Assembly (NCBI RefSeq): GCF_042477335.2
Contig: NC_091247.1
Location: 17,408,501 to 17,472,500 of the forward strand
Direction: 5' to 3'
Source of the DNA: Ovis canadensis
Taxonomy: Eukaryota > Chordata > Mammalia > Artiodactyla > Bovidae
Length of the DNA stretch: 64,000 nucleotides
Numbering within the stretch: position 1 is the first letter of the stretch; every line of letters starts with the position of its first letter. Shown one piece after another: positions 34,373 through 45,645 of the stretch. Below the pieces are notes generated by a model, which saw only the letters and a program-made list of their open reading frames with translations, searched no databases and was not told the origin of the DNA. Both the position numbers and the translations under genes were made by a program.

Positions 34373-34484
34373 CATGCAGGATCCTCAGTTGCAACTTGTG
34401 AAATCTAGTTCCCCAACCAGGGGTTGGACCTGGTCCCCTACATTAGGAACATAGATTCTTAGCCTCTGGACCACCAGGGAAGTC
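34373..34484 (-). mobile_element. CHR-type tRNA SINE
   Basis: Reverse copy of a cetartiodactyl tRNA-derived SINE without a Bov-A body: 'gcatgcaggatcctcagttg', 'ttccccaaccaggggttgga', ending 'ggaccaccagggaagtcc'. Confidence 0.82.
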
Positions 34485-35412
34485 CTAAGCCTTCTCCTTA
34501 GCATTCCAGGTCATGTAGTTGAACTTATAGTATTACATCCACTAGAGTATGTTTAGTAGTGTCTTCAGAGAAAATAAGTTGCAAAGAATAATCTCCCCCT
34601 AGACTGACCCAAAATCACTGCTCTACAAAGCTCTTTCTGATCTGTATTGCTCTTCTATTTATTCATCTTGCTATTTTCTGTCACTTCCTATGGCTATTAG
34701 TGATTAGAATATCCTATTCATAACCTTGTTCTATACATAATCATCTGGTTATATATCGCTGCAAGATTTTCTTACATGGTAAAGCGCAAGTTTGGGGACC
34801 ATAATGTATCTCCTTTATTTATTTATTTTTTGATAGTTTTAGTGGCAAATCACAGTGAGATGTGATGGTATGAGGACACAGCATCATTGAAAAATCTGCC
34901 ACCCGGGGTCTCCTGACTCAGAGCCTTGGAGGAGAGAAACGGCAGCCTCCTGGTGGAAGAGGTTGCAGGGAGCTTTGCTGACAGAGGAAGTTGCCACACT
35001 CACAGACACGGCATTGTGGCGTCCTCCAGATCACAGTCATCTCATTATTGTGGAATGTCCCTCCCTGCCAAGCACCGAACACTGTAGTAGCTGAAATTTT
35101 CACATCAGGAGGATCAAGGTCCCCCACAGAAGAGGGAGGCAGGGCCAGGGTTTGATGCAGGCTTTTGACACTTCAAATTGGGCAAAGGTTTTGGTTTCAG
35201 CAACACGGCTGAAAACCACATTTTCCACGGTCTGCCTGAACTTTGACTCAGAGCCTAAATAGCTGGCAGGGGTGTGGCTGGCTCTGAGGTTTCTCTTGGC
35301 AGTAGCTCCACTAACCACTGGGCCAGCAGCCTGTCATTCTTTTAGGTGTAGAGTTTCAGGCCTGGGGTGAGGAATCACCAGAAACCCCTCTCATTTTCTC
35401 TGGGTCAGAGTA
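34485..35412. other. Unique sequence, no gene seen
   Basis: A (TTTA)n stretch lies at 34813-34829. The frames at 34918-35318 (minus) have no recognisable domain. Confidence 0.4.
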
Positions 35413-35601
35413 CAGGGGTGGTTCTCAAAGTGGAGTCCCCTGACCAACTGGAGCAGAATCATGTGGGAATCTGTTCAAAATGCAAGTTCTCAGGTCCCAT
35501 CCCAGACCTGCTGAGTCAGAAACTCTGGTGATAGGCCCAGCAAGATGAGCTTTATCAAGTGCTGCGGGGTGTCAGAAGCACCCTGGACTTGAGAACCACT
35601 G
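35413..35601 (-). repeat. MER5A hAT-Charlie DNA transposon
   Basis: A nearly full-length element with inverted ends 'ggtggttctcaaagtg' and 'cttgagaaccactg', and the interior 'aaaatgcaagttctcaggtc' and 'gagtcagaaactctggtgat'. Confidence 0.85.
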
Positions 35602-35606
35602 CGTGT

Positions 35607-35820
35607 GTGCATGCTGAGTCACTTCAGTTGTGTCCAACTCTTTGCGGCCCCATGGACTGTAGCCTGCCAGCCTCCTCTGTCCATGGGGTTCTCTAGGCAG
35701 GAATACTGGAGTGGGTAGTTGTTCTCTTCTCCAGGAGATCTTCCCAATCCAAGGATAGAACCTGAGTCTCCTGAATTGCAGGCAGATTCTTTACCGTCTG
35801 AGCCAGCCACCAGGGAAGCC
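35607..35820 (-). mobile_element. Bov-tA SINE
   Basis: Reverse copy from 'tgctgagtcacttcagttgt' to the head 'caccagggaagccc'; it lies directly after MER5A and just before the Tigger1 terminus. Confidence 0.9.
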
Positions 35821-35830
35821 CAAGCAGTTC

Positions 35831-37245
35831 AAGGCAAACCTCCCTTCACTCTGCTTCACTTTACTGTGCTTTGCAGATACTTCAGTGTTTGCCAGTTGAA
35901 AGTACCAACTGAACCTTGCATTGATGAAGTCTATGAGCATCATTTTCCAACAGTATTTGTTGACTTAGTATCTCTGTCACATTGTGATAATTCTCATAGA
36001 ATTTCAAACTTCTTAAAATCCTTATTACATTAAAATGATCTGTGATCAGTGATCTTTAATGTTCCTGTTGTAATTCTTCTGGGGTGTCATAAATTGAACC
36101 CATATGGTGAACAGAATAAATGTGTGTGTTCTAACTGATCCCCTAACCAGCCATTACCTCGCCTTTGGCTCTCTGTGCAAGCCTCACAATTTCCTCAGAC
36201 ACAATAACATTGAAATCAGGCCAGTTAATAACCCTACAGTGGCCTGTAAGCATTCACGTGAAACAAAGAGTCACATTCCTCTCACTTTAAATCCAAAGTT
36301 AGAAATGATTAAGCTCAGTGAGGAAGGTGTATAAAATCCTAGATGGGCCAAAATCAGGCCTCTTTCACCAGACAGTTAGCCAAGTTGTGAAAGCAAAGGA
36401 AAAGTTCTTGAATGAAACCAAAAGTGCTACTCCAGTGTACAGTGAGTAATCAGAAAGCAAAATAGCTTTATTGCTGATAACGGAGAAAGTTTGAGTGGTC
36501 CGGATAGATCAAACCAGCTAACATGTTCCCTTAAGCCAAAGGTAATCCAGAGCAAGGCTCTGACTCTTCATTTCTATGAAGTCTGAGAGAGGTGAGGAAA
36601 CCGCAGAGTGAAAACAAGAAGTTGTGTGTGCATTCTGAGCCACTCAGTCATGTCCAGCTCTTTGCAACCACATGGACTATAGCTCGTCAGGCTCCTCCGT
36701 CCATGGGATTCTCCAGGAAGCTTGGCGTGCTGCAGTCCAAGGGGTCTCAAAGAGTCAGACAAGACTGAGCGACAGAACTGAACTGATAGCTGTCATAAAT
36801 TGTGATTCTTCTGATGGATCTGGTAAAGTCATCTGAAAACTTTATGGAAAACATTCACCATTCTAGATGTAATTAAGGACATTCATGAGTAATGGGAAGA
36901 GGTTAAAATATCCATATTAAAGGAGTTTGGAAGAAGTTGATTCCCACCCTCATGGATGACTTGAGGGGTTCAAAACTTCTGTGGAGGAAGTGACTGCAGA
37001 TGCTATAGAAATAGCAAAAGAACCAGACTTAAAAGCAAACTCTGATGTGACTGAACTTCTGCAATCTCATGTAAAACTTTTAATAGATGAACAGTTGATT
37101 CTTATTGATGAGTAAAGAAAGTTTTGCTTTTTTTTTTTTTAAGATGGAATCTTCTCCTGATGAAACTGCTGTGAAGATTGTTGAAATGACAGCAAAGGAT
37201 TTAGAATATTACATAAATTGATTGCTAATCAAGGCAGGGCAGTCT
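35831..37245 (+). mobile_element. Tigger1-type DNA transposon, internally deleted
   Basis: The left end (aaggcaaacctcccttcact...ctttgcagatac) and following non-coding part match Tigger1, a pogo-class transposon. The transposase start is visible at about 36302 (EMIKLSEEG), running with stops and frameshifts to a GEETAE segment near 36590-36613. The next recognisable coding part, from about 36795, is far downstream in the protein (DSSDGSG, then [36 protein letters not shown] up to 37219). The central DDE catalytic region is missing, about 0.8-1 kb by comparison with the family. A T12 run interrupts the frame near 37128. No right terminal repeat is seen. Confidence 0.85.
36625..36786. repeat. 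Head-to-head Bov-A / BovB foldback
   Basis: 36625-36715 is a minus-strand Bov-A piece; 36718-36786 is a plus-strand BovB 3' end (ggcgtgctgcagtccaaggg... gaactgaactga). Because Bov-A descends from the BovB 3' end, the two share sequence and form imperfect inverted arms. The pair sits exactly where the Tigger1 coding sequence jumps. Confidence 0.8.
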
Positions 37246-37756
37246 GTGCTTTGTGTGTGTGTGTTGTGTGTAAGTGCCCATGTATGTGAATTTTATTGTA
37301 ACAAGGGAGATGTTAGAGAGAAAGTACACAAGAAAAAATGCACCACAATGGTTATTCTGGTTGTCTTCAGGCCCTCCAACTGCAGGACTCATTTTTCTTG
37401 TATTTGCATGTTTGAAAATTTCCCTTTCAGAATTAGGAAAAGCAAATGTGATGTAAACTTTAAAATAAAAATGTATCCAGAAGGATTTGTCTTACAGCAG
37501 GCAGGTGATTCTGCCAACACAAAACCCATGTCACTCTTGGTTGAATGTCCTCTTAGCAGGCACAAAGGTTAACATTCAGAGATAATTACATACTTGTTAG
37601 GCTAAATGCCTTTCTTTCATCCCGAACTCAGATGTTCAGGAGCAATAGCAGAGACTATGGTTGCAAGGCCTGCCCAGCTTAGCACATAGGCTGTTCAGGG
37701 CTTTCCTAGGATCTGTAACTGGGCAAGGCAGACTTTAGAATACACTCACATTTTCT
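37246..37756. other. GT tract then unique sequence
   Basis: A (GT)n tract at 37251-37270 begins the stretch; a 116-codon frame at 37222-37572 starts inside transposon and microsatellite DNA, so it is not credible as a gene. Confidence 0.45.
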
Positions 37757-38180
37757 AAACCCTTCTGAGGTGCCAAGCCCTGAGCTAAGTGTTTTACATA
37801 TGATTTTTATTTAATTGTCACCACAAACTAAACGCTTCCCTAATGACTAAGATGGTAAAGAATCTGTCTGCAGAGCAGGAGACCAAGATTCGATCCCTGG
37901 GTCAGGAAGATCCCCTGGAGAAGGGAATGGCTACCCACTCCAGTATTCTTGCCTGGAGAACTCTATGGACAGAGGAGACTTGTGAGCTGCAGTCTATGGG
38001 GTCGCACAGAGTCAGACATGACTGAGCAACTAACACACAGACAAACTAAGGGGACAAATATCATCATTTTCTTCCACTCAAAAGAAAACAGAGGTTCAGA
38101 AGGCCAGAGTGATCTGGGAGATGTCACACAGCGATCTGAATCCAGGTCTGTTCTGACCCAGATGGCTTTCTCTCCCCTAG
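37757..38180 (-). repeat. MIR remnant split by a SINE
   Basis: Antisense MIR begins 'tgagctaagtgttttacata' (to 37831) and resumes after a Bov-tA with 'aaaacagaggttcagaaggc', 'gagatgtcacacagcgatct' and 'gaatccaggtctgttctgac'. Confidence 0.85.
37823..38049 (+). mobile_element. Bov-tA SINE with 9-bp TSD
   Basis: Forward copy with duplication acaaactaa at 37823-37831 and 38041-38049. It interrupts the MIR, giving an unambiguous relative age. Confidence 0.94.
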
Positions 38181-39789
38181 ATTGACTTTATGGGGTAGGA
38201 CACCTTCTTGCTACCTTCTTGTGACCTTATTCTTCATTTTCACATCATCTTCAAGGCCTGTCTCTCTGCAGAGCTTTGCGATAGTGGGAACACTTGTTTT
38301 AGATTAAGACAAGACTACTTCTCTGAGTACTGTCCTTGAGCCTGAGGGTCGAGAGATTTACCGGATGGCTGAATCTATCTGTGTGGTTAGGAGTTCTGTC
38401 AGTGCATGGCTCAGAAGGATGCTGATGTTTTGCAGGTTTTATCTTTATTAAAGTCAACACGTTTGGCTCTTGTTTGAATTTTCATCCATGGTCAAGTTGC
38501 CAAAAGGAGTTTTCACCTAGTGATAATCGGTAACCCTGCAAACCTATTCTCCCATGTTTTTGACTAAGACCTTGTCTTCACATAAGGCTTCCCGACCTGA
38601 AGCCTAATGTGAAGACATGCCTCCCTCATCTTTCCGCTGGTTTCATGGTGCTCACATCTTCCTCCCTGACACCAGGGCATCTGCTTGAGGTACAGACTGT
38701 CCAACTGAGTCCACTGCTCAGTTCTGACCAGGTCAGGATTCTGTGCCTCAGAGGGGCTGTGCGCCTGAGGACATTTCCGTGGAGGAGTTGGAGACTACTG
38801 AGAAAGGGCTAGATGAAGAGCAGTCAAGCAGAGAAGTGTTCTATCTAGATTCTCTCTCTGGCCATCAGGAGGAAAAGTGACAGAAACAACTGCTGTCTAA
38901 TTTTGTTCGGACCTTGCTGCATCCATGCATTGCAACGGCCCTGAACAGACACAGGAGAATGCACACAGCTGGGTCCAGAGCTGGTCCTCCTCAGTGACAG
39001 AGACAGAAAGGGCTTTATGGAAGCCTTTCCAGTGCTGACCGGAGGTCCAGGGTGGAACCTGGGTGTCTGCCTTTCCAACAAACTCCCAGGTGCTACAGCC
39101 GCACAGTTTCTGGGCATAGTTTGAGCTCTGAGTTCTTAGTGCATCTCAAAGTCGATTATGGAGATGAGGGTGGTGAGTTCATAGTGGTCCTTATCCTATT
39201 GGGTCTGCCTTCCATCCCAGCCTCCGTGGAGGCTCCCTAAAGCTCTGCTCTACTGGCCTTTCACCAGCCTCTTCATCCTGAATATAGGTCTCCCTTCTTT
39301 CACACATCCCACTAAAGCCTGCTTGTGGATCACTCAGCTCTCTGTACCCTAGAGCTATGAGTCTGAGGCTCCTCTGGAGCCCCCTTGGATTGCATTCACA
39401 CCTTACTGCTATAACACGGATGCAGTCTCTGCTTCTTTCCTCATTTCCATCAATCCAATCCAATCTGTGTTCTATTTCCCAAGATACCTCAAACTATCTG
39501 GCCCACTGCTGGCTCCTTTCCTTATTTTGAAGCAGTTTCATGTTTTCTGCCAATTTGATGAGTATTTGAGGAAGAAGTAGTTACAATGTTCAGGCCACTT
39601 TCATGATCCAGAAACCTGGGCCATTTTCAAAGGCTCTGCATGTGGTTCTTAAATATTATGCTGAATCAACAAAGAACATGTTGCCAAACTGAAAATCTTG
39701 TGCAGTTGGCTGCTTCTCCACCATGGCTCAGAACTAGGGTACACAATAAAATGATAAGACATATAGAATATTTTTAAATCTTTTTTTCT
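38181..39789. other. Unique sequence, no gene seen
   Basis: About 1.6 kb with no named repeat. Frames of 60-90 codons occur on both strands (for example 38845-39117 minus) without recognisable domains. Confidence 0.4.
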
Positions 39790-40440
39790 CATCAATGCAT
39801 AACATACATTTAGAAAAGTTGGACAAAACCAGCAGGACTCAACTGTAGAATTTCATAAACTGAACACACGCATGTATTTAACTAGCACCCAAATCAAGAA
39901 ATCAACCCTGAATATTCATTGGAAGGACTGATGCTGAAGCTGAAGCTCCAGTACTTTAGCCACCTGACACTCATTTTCCAATAGGCCGATTCATTTGAAA
40001 AGACCCTGATGCTGGGAAAGACTGATGGTAGGAAGGGAAGGTGCAGCAGAGGATGAGATGGTTGGATGGTATCACCGACTCAACGGACATGAGTGTGAGC
40101 AAACTCTGATGAAGGACAGGGGAGCCTGGTGTGCTGCAGTTTGTGGGGTCACAGAGTTGGATACGACTGGGCAACTTAACAGCAACAACAAAAACAAAAT
40201 CAAGAAATAAAATATTAAATAGGAAATCTAAAGGTGGCCCTGTCCTGTGCCTTCTTCCACTTCTTCCCTTCCCGCAAAGGTAACATTTATCTTCATGACA
40301 CAGATCAGTGTATTTATGTAAATAGAGTCGAACAATATGGGCTCTTCTGTGTTTGGCTTCTTTTGCAAACCATTATCTTTTTTAAGACACACCCATTTCA
40401 CATGCAAATTTGTTCATTCTCATTCCTGTATGGCATTTAA
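39790..40440 (-). repeat. Old L1M 3'-end remnant
   Basis: Antisense L1M 3'-region features are seen on both sides of a BovB insertion: 'aatgcataacatacatttag' before it and 'atgtaaatagagtcgaacaa', 'gtttggcttcttttgcaaac' after it. Confidence 0.6.
39891..40208 (+). mobile_element. BovB LINE 3' end with 12-bp TSD
   Basis: About 294 bases of BovB 3' end (39903-40196), ending in an (aac)n/A-rich tail. A perfect duplication aaatcaagaaat at 39891-39902 and 40197-40208 brackets it, inside an older L1M. Confidence 0.94.
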
Positions 40441-40479
40441 GGTACAAATCAATCATATTTTATCTCTTTTTTTTAATGG

Positions 40480-40945
40480 CCTTATTGAGATATAATTCAC
40501 ATACCATATGATTCATCCATTTAAAATATATAATTTGATATTTTTAGTATATTCACAGGGTCGTGGAACCGTCACTATAATCTAATTTTAGAACATTTCT
40601 GTTATCACTAAAAGAAACTCAGAAACCAGTACTACTCACTCCTCATTTTCCCCCATGCACTCTTCTTTCACCCTGCCCTCAGCTATCACTACTCTGCTTT
40701 CTGTCTGTAGATTTGCCTATTCAGGATTATATAGAGATGGTATCATACAATAGGTGATGTTTTGTGATGGGCTTTTTTCACTTAATGATGTCAAAGATGA
40801 CTGTTGAATGTATCAATTCTTCCTTTCTTTTTATCATTGAATAATATTCCATGATATGGATATATCATTTTTATTTATTTATTCATCAGTAAGTGAACAT
40901 TTGGGTAGTTTCTAATGCTGGATTTATTAGCTTAATAATAGATTG
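40480..40945 (-). repeat. L1M 3'-end remnant
   Basis: 'cttattgagatataattcac', 'tttagaacatttctgttatc', 'ctgctttctgtctgtagatt' and 'gaataatattccatgatatg' follow the antisense order of old L1M 3' ends. Confidence 0.8.
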
Positions 40946-41067
40946 TCAGTGGATCCCTCAGATTTCCTATTTATAATATCATGTCAACTGAGGGGAAAAA
41001 AAAATGTGACTTCTTTTCCAATCTGGATGTCTTTTTTTAAGACTTTAATTCTCTTGTCTAGAACTTC

Positions 41068-41336
41068 TGCTGCTACTGCTAAGTTGCTTCAGTTGTGTCT
41101 GACTCTGTGCGACCCCATAGATGGCAGCCCACCAGGCTCTGCCATCCCTGGGATTCTCCAGGCAAGAACACTGAAGTGGGTTACTATTTCCTTCTCCAAT
41201 GCATGAAAGTGAAAAGTGAAAGTGAAGTCGCTCAGTCGTGTCCGACCCTCAGCGACCCCATGGACTGCAGCCCACCAAGCTCCTCCATGGGACTTTCCAG
41301 GCAAGAGTACTGGAGTGGGGTGCCATTGCTTTCTCT
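41068..41336 (-). mobile_element. Bov-A2 dimeric SINE
   Basis: Reverse dimer with a (CTG)-type left edge and the gaaagtgaaaagtgaaagtg linker at about 41206-41226. Confidence 0.93.
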
Positions 41337-41653
41337 AATACAACGTAAAACAGAAACTGCAAGAATGAACATCCTTGTCTTATTCCTGATCTTTAGTTAA
41401 ATTTAGGTTATTACACTTTTCAGTTTAATTGCTGATATTATCAAAATACTTTTCAAAGAAACTGTATCTATTATACTCCCAATGTAGTCTACTTATCAAT
41501 CTTTTCACAGGTAGTATTTTAGTGAAGTTAACAGCTTGAAAATATTAGATGCTCAGCTGTAAACTAAAATCCAGAAAGTGAATAAAATACTTCTAATTTT
41601 TAACGTATTCTATATTGAAAGCAAAAAATAAAAAGGTTCTTACAGTTTCTACC
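41337..41653. other. AT-rich unique sequence
   Basis: Nothing recognised; possibly old L1. Confidence 0.35.
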
Positions 41654-42039
41654 TACAGATTCAGTTCAGTTCAGTCACTCATTCATGTCCAACTTTGTGT
41701 GACCCCACGGACTGTAGCACACCAGGTTTCCCTGTCCATCACCAACTCCCAGATCTTACTCAAACTCATATCCATTGAGTCAGTGATGCCATCCAACCAT
41801 CTCATCTTCTGTCATCCCCTTCTCCTCCTGCTTCAATCTTTCCCAGCATCAGGGTCTTTTCAAATGAGTCAGTTCTTCACATCAGGTGGCCAAAATATTG
41901 GAGCTTCAGCATCAGTCCTTCCAGTGAATATTCAGGACTGATTTCCTTTAGGATGGACTGGTTGGATCTCCTTGCAGTCCAAGGGACTCTCGAGAGTCTC
42001 CAACATCACAGTTCAAAAGCATCAGTTCTATGTACAGAT
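41654..42039 (-). mobile_element. BovB LINE 3' portion
   Basis: Reverse copy from 'tcagttcagttcagtcactc' to 'cagttcaaaagcatcagttc'. A 7-bp match tacagat at 41654-41660 and 42033-42039 is a likely TSD. Confidence 0.92.
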
Positions 42040-43098
42040 ATCTACTGACATATATTCAACAGAGAGTGAGTCTAGCCAAATAAATCCCCTTCAAAATTCA
42101 GTTGATGATAAAAACTATATATTTATTGAACATTACCTGGAGAGTTCTCATGGCCTCACCATTTCTGCATCACTCAAGTACTTATTTAAAAAGAGCTCCC
42201 ACATCTCTCTCCCATGGGCTCAGGTCAATGGTCCTGGGCTCTCAAGCTTCTTCCAGGTCCTCTTCACTCTCTTCCACATTATTTCCTCCTTCCAGATTCT
42301 GAAAATTTGGCTTTTCATATCTGAGCTATTTTTTTCTTCGGAGATGACAAGATCCACTTCCTCAGTTCTAACTCTTGGAGCTTCTGAGATATATATTAAC
42401 ATTCTGGTTCTTCCCACTCCTTGCTGTTATCAGTAGAGAGTACTGTGGTTGATTCTCCAATACCTATTCTTGTACTTTGTTGATGCAAAGTAAGTTGGAG
42501 AACTGAGGTCAGATCAAGCTGTGGGAATGATTGTTCTAAGAGTAATTGCATTGCCTTTGGCAATTAATTAATTCATATTGGGTATATGACAAAATTTGGG
42601 CTAATGAATTATGAAAAAGAGGTTGCTAGAGGCTTTTTAAGAAAGTCTACAGTCTCTATCTCTCTTTTTTTTTCTATCTCTCTCTCTCTCTCTCTCCCAC
42701 TGGATGTGAACAAAGCAAAAGAACCCTGAGTGTTACTAGCAGCCCTGTTTAGAATGCAGTGGGTTGTGGGTTTGGGGTAAAGTCAATAACATGGACAGCA
42801 GACCAGGGTGGCAAAAAACTTGAGCCTTATTTGCAATTGATGAAAACATTAACATCCTACCCTGAAGTTTCTCTTCTCTCTGAAATTAGTTATTTGATAT
42901 AAAAATTGTCTTACTGTTTCATCCGATATGAACTGTCTTCTTATTGACTGCAGCCAAAAGAATCCTCAAAAATTAGTTAACTTAGTTATGCTCATTTTTT
43001 TTTCCTATAAGAGGAAAAGAAATAATGGTTTCCTCATAGAAATGTGAAAATTTCATTACATTTTACAGGGGAATCACTCACTGAAATAGCTGGCACAC
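42040..43098. other. Unique sequence with (CT)n microsatellite
   Basis: A CT-rich microsatellite occupies about 42654-42698. Overlapping frames at 42102-42436 on both strands show no recognisable domain. Confidence 0.5.
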
Positions 43099-43758
43099 AG
43101 TTCAGTTCAGTTGCTCAGTCATGTCTGACTCTTTGCGACCCCATGAATCACAGCACGCCAGGCCTCCCTGTCCATCACCAACTCCCGGAGTTCACTCAGA
43201 CTCACATCCATCGAGTCAGTGATGCCATCCAGCCATCTCATCCTCTGTCGTCCCCTTCTCATCCTGCCCTCAATCCCTCCCAGCATCAGAGTCTTTTCCA
43301 ATGAGTCAACTCTTCTCATGAGGTGCCCAAAGTACTGGAGTTTCAGCTTTAGCATCATTCCTTCCAAAGAAATCCCAGGGCTGTTCTCCTTCAGAATGGA
43401 TTGGTTGGATCTCCTTGAGTCCAGGGGACTCTCAAGAGTCTTCTCCAATACCACAGTTCAAAAGCATCAATTCTTTGGCACTCAGCCTTCTTCACAGTCC
43501 AACTCTCACATCCATACATGACCACAGGAAAAACCATAGCCTTGACTAGACGGACCTTAGTCGGCAAAGTAATGTCTCTGCTTTTGAATATGCTATCTAG
43601 GTTGGTCATAACTTTCCTTCCAAAGAGTAAGCGTCTTTTAATTTCATGGCTGCAATCACCATCTGCAATGATTTTGGAGCCCCAAAAAATAAAGTCTGAC
43701 ACTTTCCACTGTTTCCCCATCTATTTCCCATGAAGTGATGGTACCAGATGCCATGATA
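43099..43758 (-). mobile_element. BovB LINE, 5'-truncated
   Basis: About 660 bases in reverse, from 'gttcagttcagttgctcagt' to 'ggtaccagatgccatgat'. The end of the reverse-transcriptase frame survives in two registers (43119-43454 and 43391-43720), including YGCESWTVKKAE, which the BovB copy at 57 kb also carries in a related form. Confidence 0.94.
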
Positions 43759-43984
43759 GGTACATGTTAATTTTTGTTATATGAATGAATGAGGGGATGC
43801 ACGAAAAATGCTGTTTTGCCAGAAAGAGAGGCAGAAATTCTGTTGGAACGTAATCTCAAAAGGTCAGGGGTCCTTCATGTATTCCAAGCATCTAGAACAC
43901 TACATAATGCAGATCAAGCGCTGACCATGTGTATTGTGGTTTCTAAGCTTGTAAAATAAAGAATGAAGGGAAGTTTATTGATTC

Positions 43985-44110
43985 ACCAAGTCCCAGTGAG
44001 CACCTACTCTGTGGATGCAGTGATAGAGGAGAGAGTCCTCACAAGCTTGTTCCTAAGCACATAAATGTTAAGCAGACAATAAGTCAGCAGGGCAGAGTAC
44101 AGTGCAGGGT
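43985..44110 (-). repeat. L2 3'-end remnant
   Basis: 'tgagcacctactctgtggat' and 'taagcagacaataagtcagc' match antisense L2. Confidence 0.6.
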
Positions 44111-44674
44111 CACATAGGGAGCAGAGAGAGGATGAAGGAGGAAAAGCCACACCATGCCCAAGGGACTGAGGAAGACAGCACAGGCGTGAGACCGGAAGGA
44201 TGAAATGGACAAGAAGATGGAAGTGGAGGCTTTTGTGCACTTCAGGCAGAGATGCCACATATCCACAATATCAGCTGGGTGGTTGTTGAATGGATGAGTT
44301 CCAAAGATGATTCAAGCCGGTCTGAGGAGGGGCAGGAGGTGAAGAATGACAACGGAGTCACTAGAGGCACGGTCAGGAATCGCAAGCCAGCGACTTCGCT
44401 TTTCTCCTGTCAGAAATGTGGGAGGTTTTGAATAATTCCATAAATTCTCTGATGATCAGATCCACAGAAGCACATCTTTCTGGATTCTGCAGGCTCTCCC
44501 TGGGTGTGGGATCTTCGAGGAATAATTAGGGATCAGTCTGAAGTAGTGCAAAATCAAAGCAAACTTGAACCCTCAACTTCGGTTTCAAAAAGAGGAGGAA
44601 TTGAATCTTCTGTGGGTGAAGAAAGAACCAGAGGGGACTGTTTCCTTTCAGATGCACCAGTTGGATTAGAATGG
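44111..44674. other. Unique sequence, no gene seen
   Basis: Nothing recognised. Confidence 0.35.
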
Positions 44675-44880
44675 GCTTCCCTGATGGCTCAGATGGTCAA
44701 GAATCTTCTTGCAACACTGGAGACCTGGGTTCTATCCCTGGGTTTGGAAGATCCCCTGGAGAAGGGAATGGCAACTCACTCCAGTATTCTTGCCTGGAGA
44801 ATTCCATGGACAGAGGAGCCTGGCGAACTATAGTCCATGGGGGTGCAAAGAGGTGGACATGGCTGAGTGACTAACACACA
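44675..44880 (+). mobile_element. Bov-tA SINE
   Basis: Forward copy from 'gggcttccctgatggctcag' to 'gagtgactaacacacag'. Flanks agttggattaga and agctggcttaga look like a diverged TSD. Confidence 0.9.
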
Positions 44881-45314
44881 GAGCTGGCTTAGATAGTCCA
44901 ATTTGACTTTCCAGATATGAAATGCTAATATTTGCTTTATAATTTTTCATTAGAGCCACACGCCTGCCTAACTAAACTTCGAGTCTCTCTTAAAAAGGGG
45001 AAGGTTATTTTTAAATTATCCTAATTCCCCTCTCCCTTAGCATAGAGCAGTGACTCCACTGAAAGTTGGTGCTTATTAAATTACTGATGAAGTAACACAT
45101 GAGAAACTGGAAAGATGGAGTATTAACTTTCTAATGATTATTATCATATTTGGTGTGCCATTTATGTTCATTTACTGTCAAGACTTAGGAAATGCAAAGG
45201 TATGGTGTCAATCATGCGAAATGCTATTGTTAGACATGTATGTTGTTGATAGACATTTATGCTAAAACAGACATTACTGTTTGATTCAGAACAATGTCTG
45301 GCTTTATTAAAATT
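44881..45314. other. AT-rich unique sequence
   Basis: Nothing recognised. Confidence 0.35.
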
Positions 45315-45550
45315 GTTCATTACATTGTGCATGTGTGCTAAGTAGCTTCAGTTTTGTCCAACTCTTTGCAACTCCACAGAATCTAGTTTACCGGGTTCCT
45401 CTGTCCATGGGATTCTCCTGGTAAGAATACTGGAGTGGGTTGCCATTTCCTTCTCCAGGGGATCTTCCCAGCCTAGGGATTGAACTTATGTCTACTGCAA
45501 TGGCAGGTAGATTCTTCACCACTAGCACTACCTGGGAAGCTCGTTCATTA
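45315..45550 (-). mobile_element. Bov-tA SINE with 8-bp TSD
   Basis: Reverse copy bracketed by gttcatta at 45315-45322 and 45543-45550. Confidence 0.9.
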
Positions 45551-45589
45551 ATTTAGATGATATCAAATAGTGAGCTCCTAAAGAGTAAA

Positions 45590-45645
45590 AATCCTATTTC
45601 CCAGCACCATTCAGAATGCCTGGCACATAACAGGTACTGATTTTT
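45590..45645 (+). repeat. L2/MIR terminus remnant
   Basis: 'tttcccagcaccattcagaa' followed by 'tgcctggcacataacaggta' is a typical L2/MIR end. Confidence 0.55.

Noticed and set aside
37222-37572. 116-codon plus-strand frame after the GT repeat
   Set aside because: It begins in Tigger1 and GT microsatellite sequence, so it is a chance frame.
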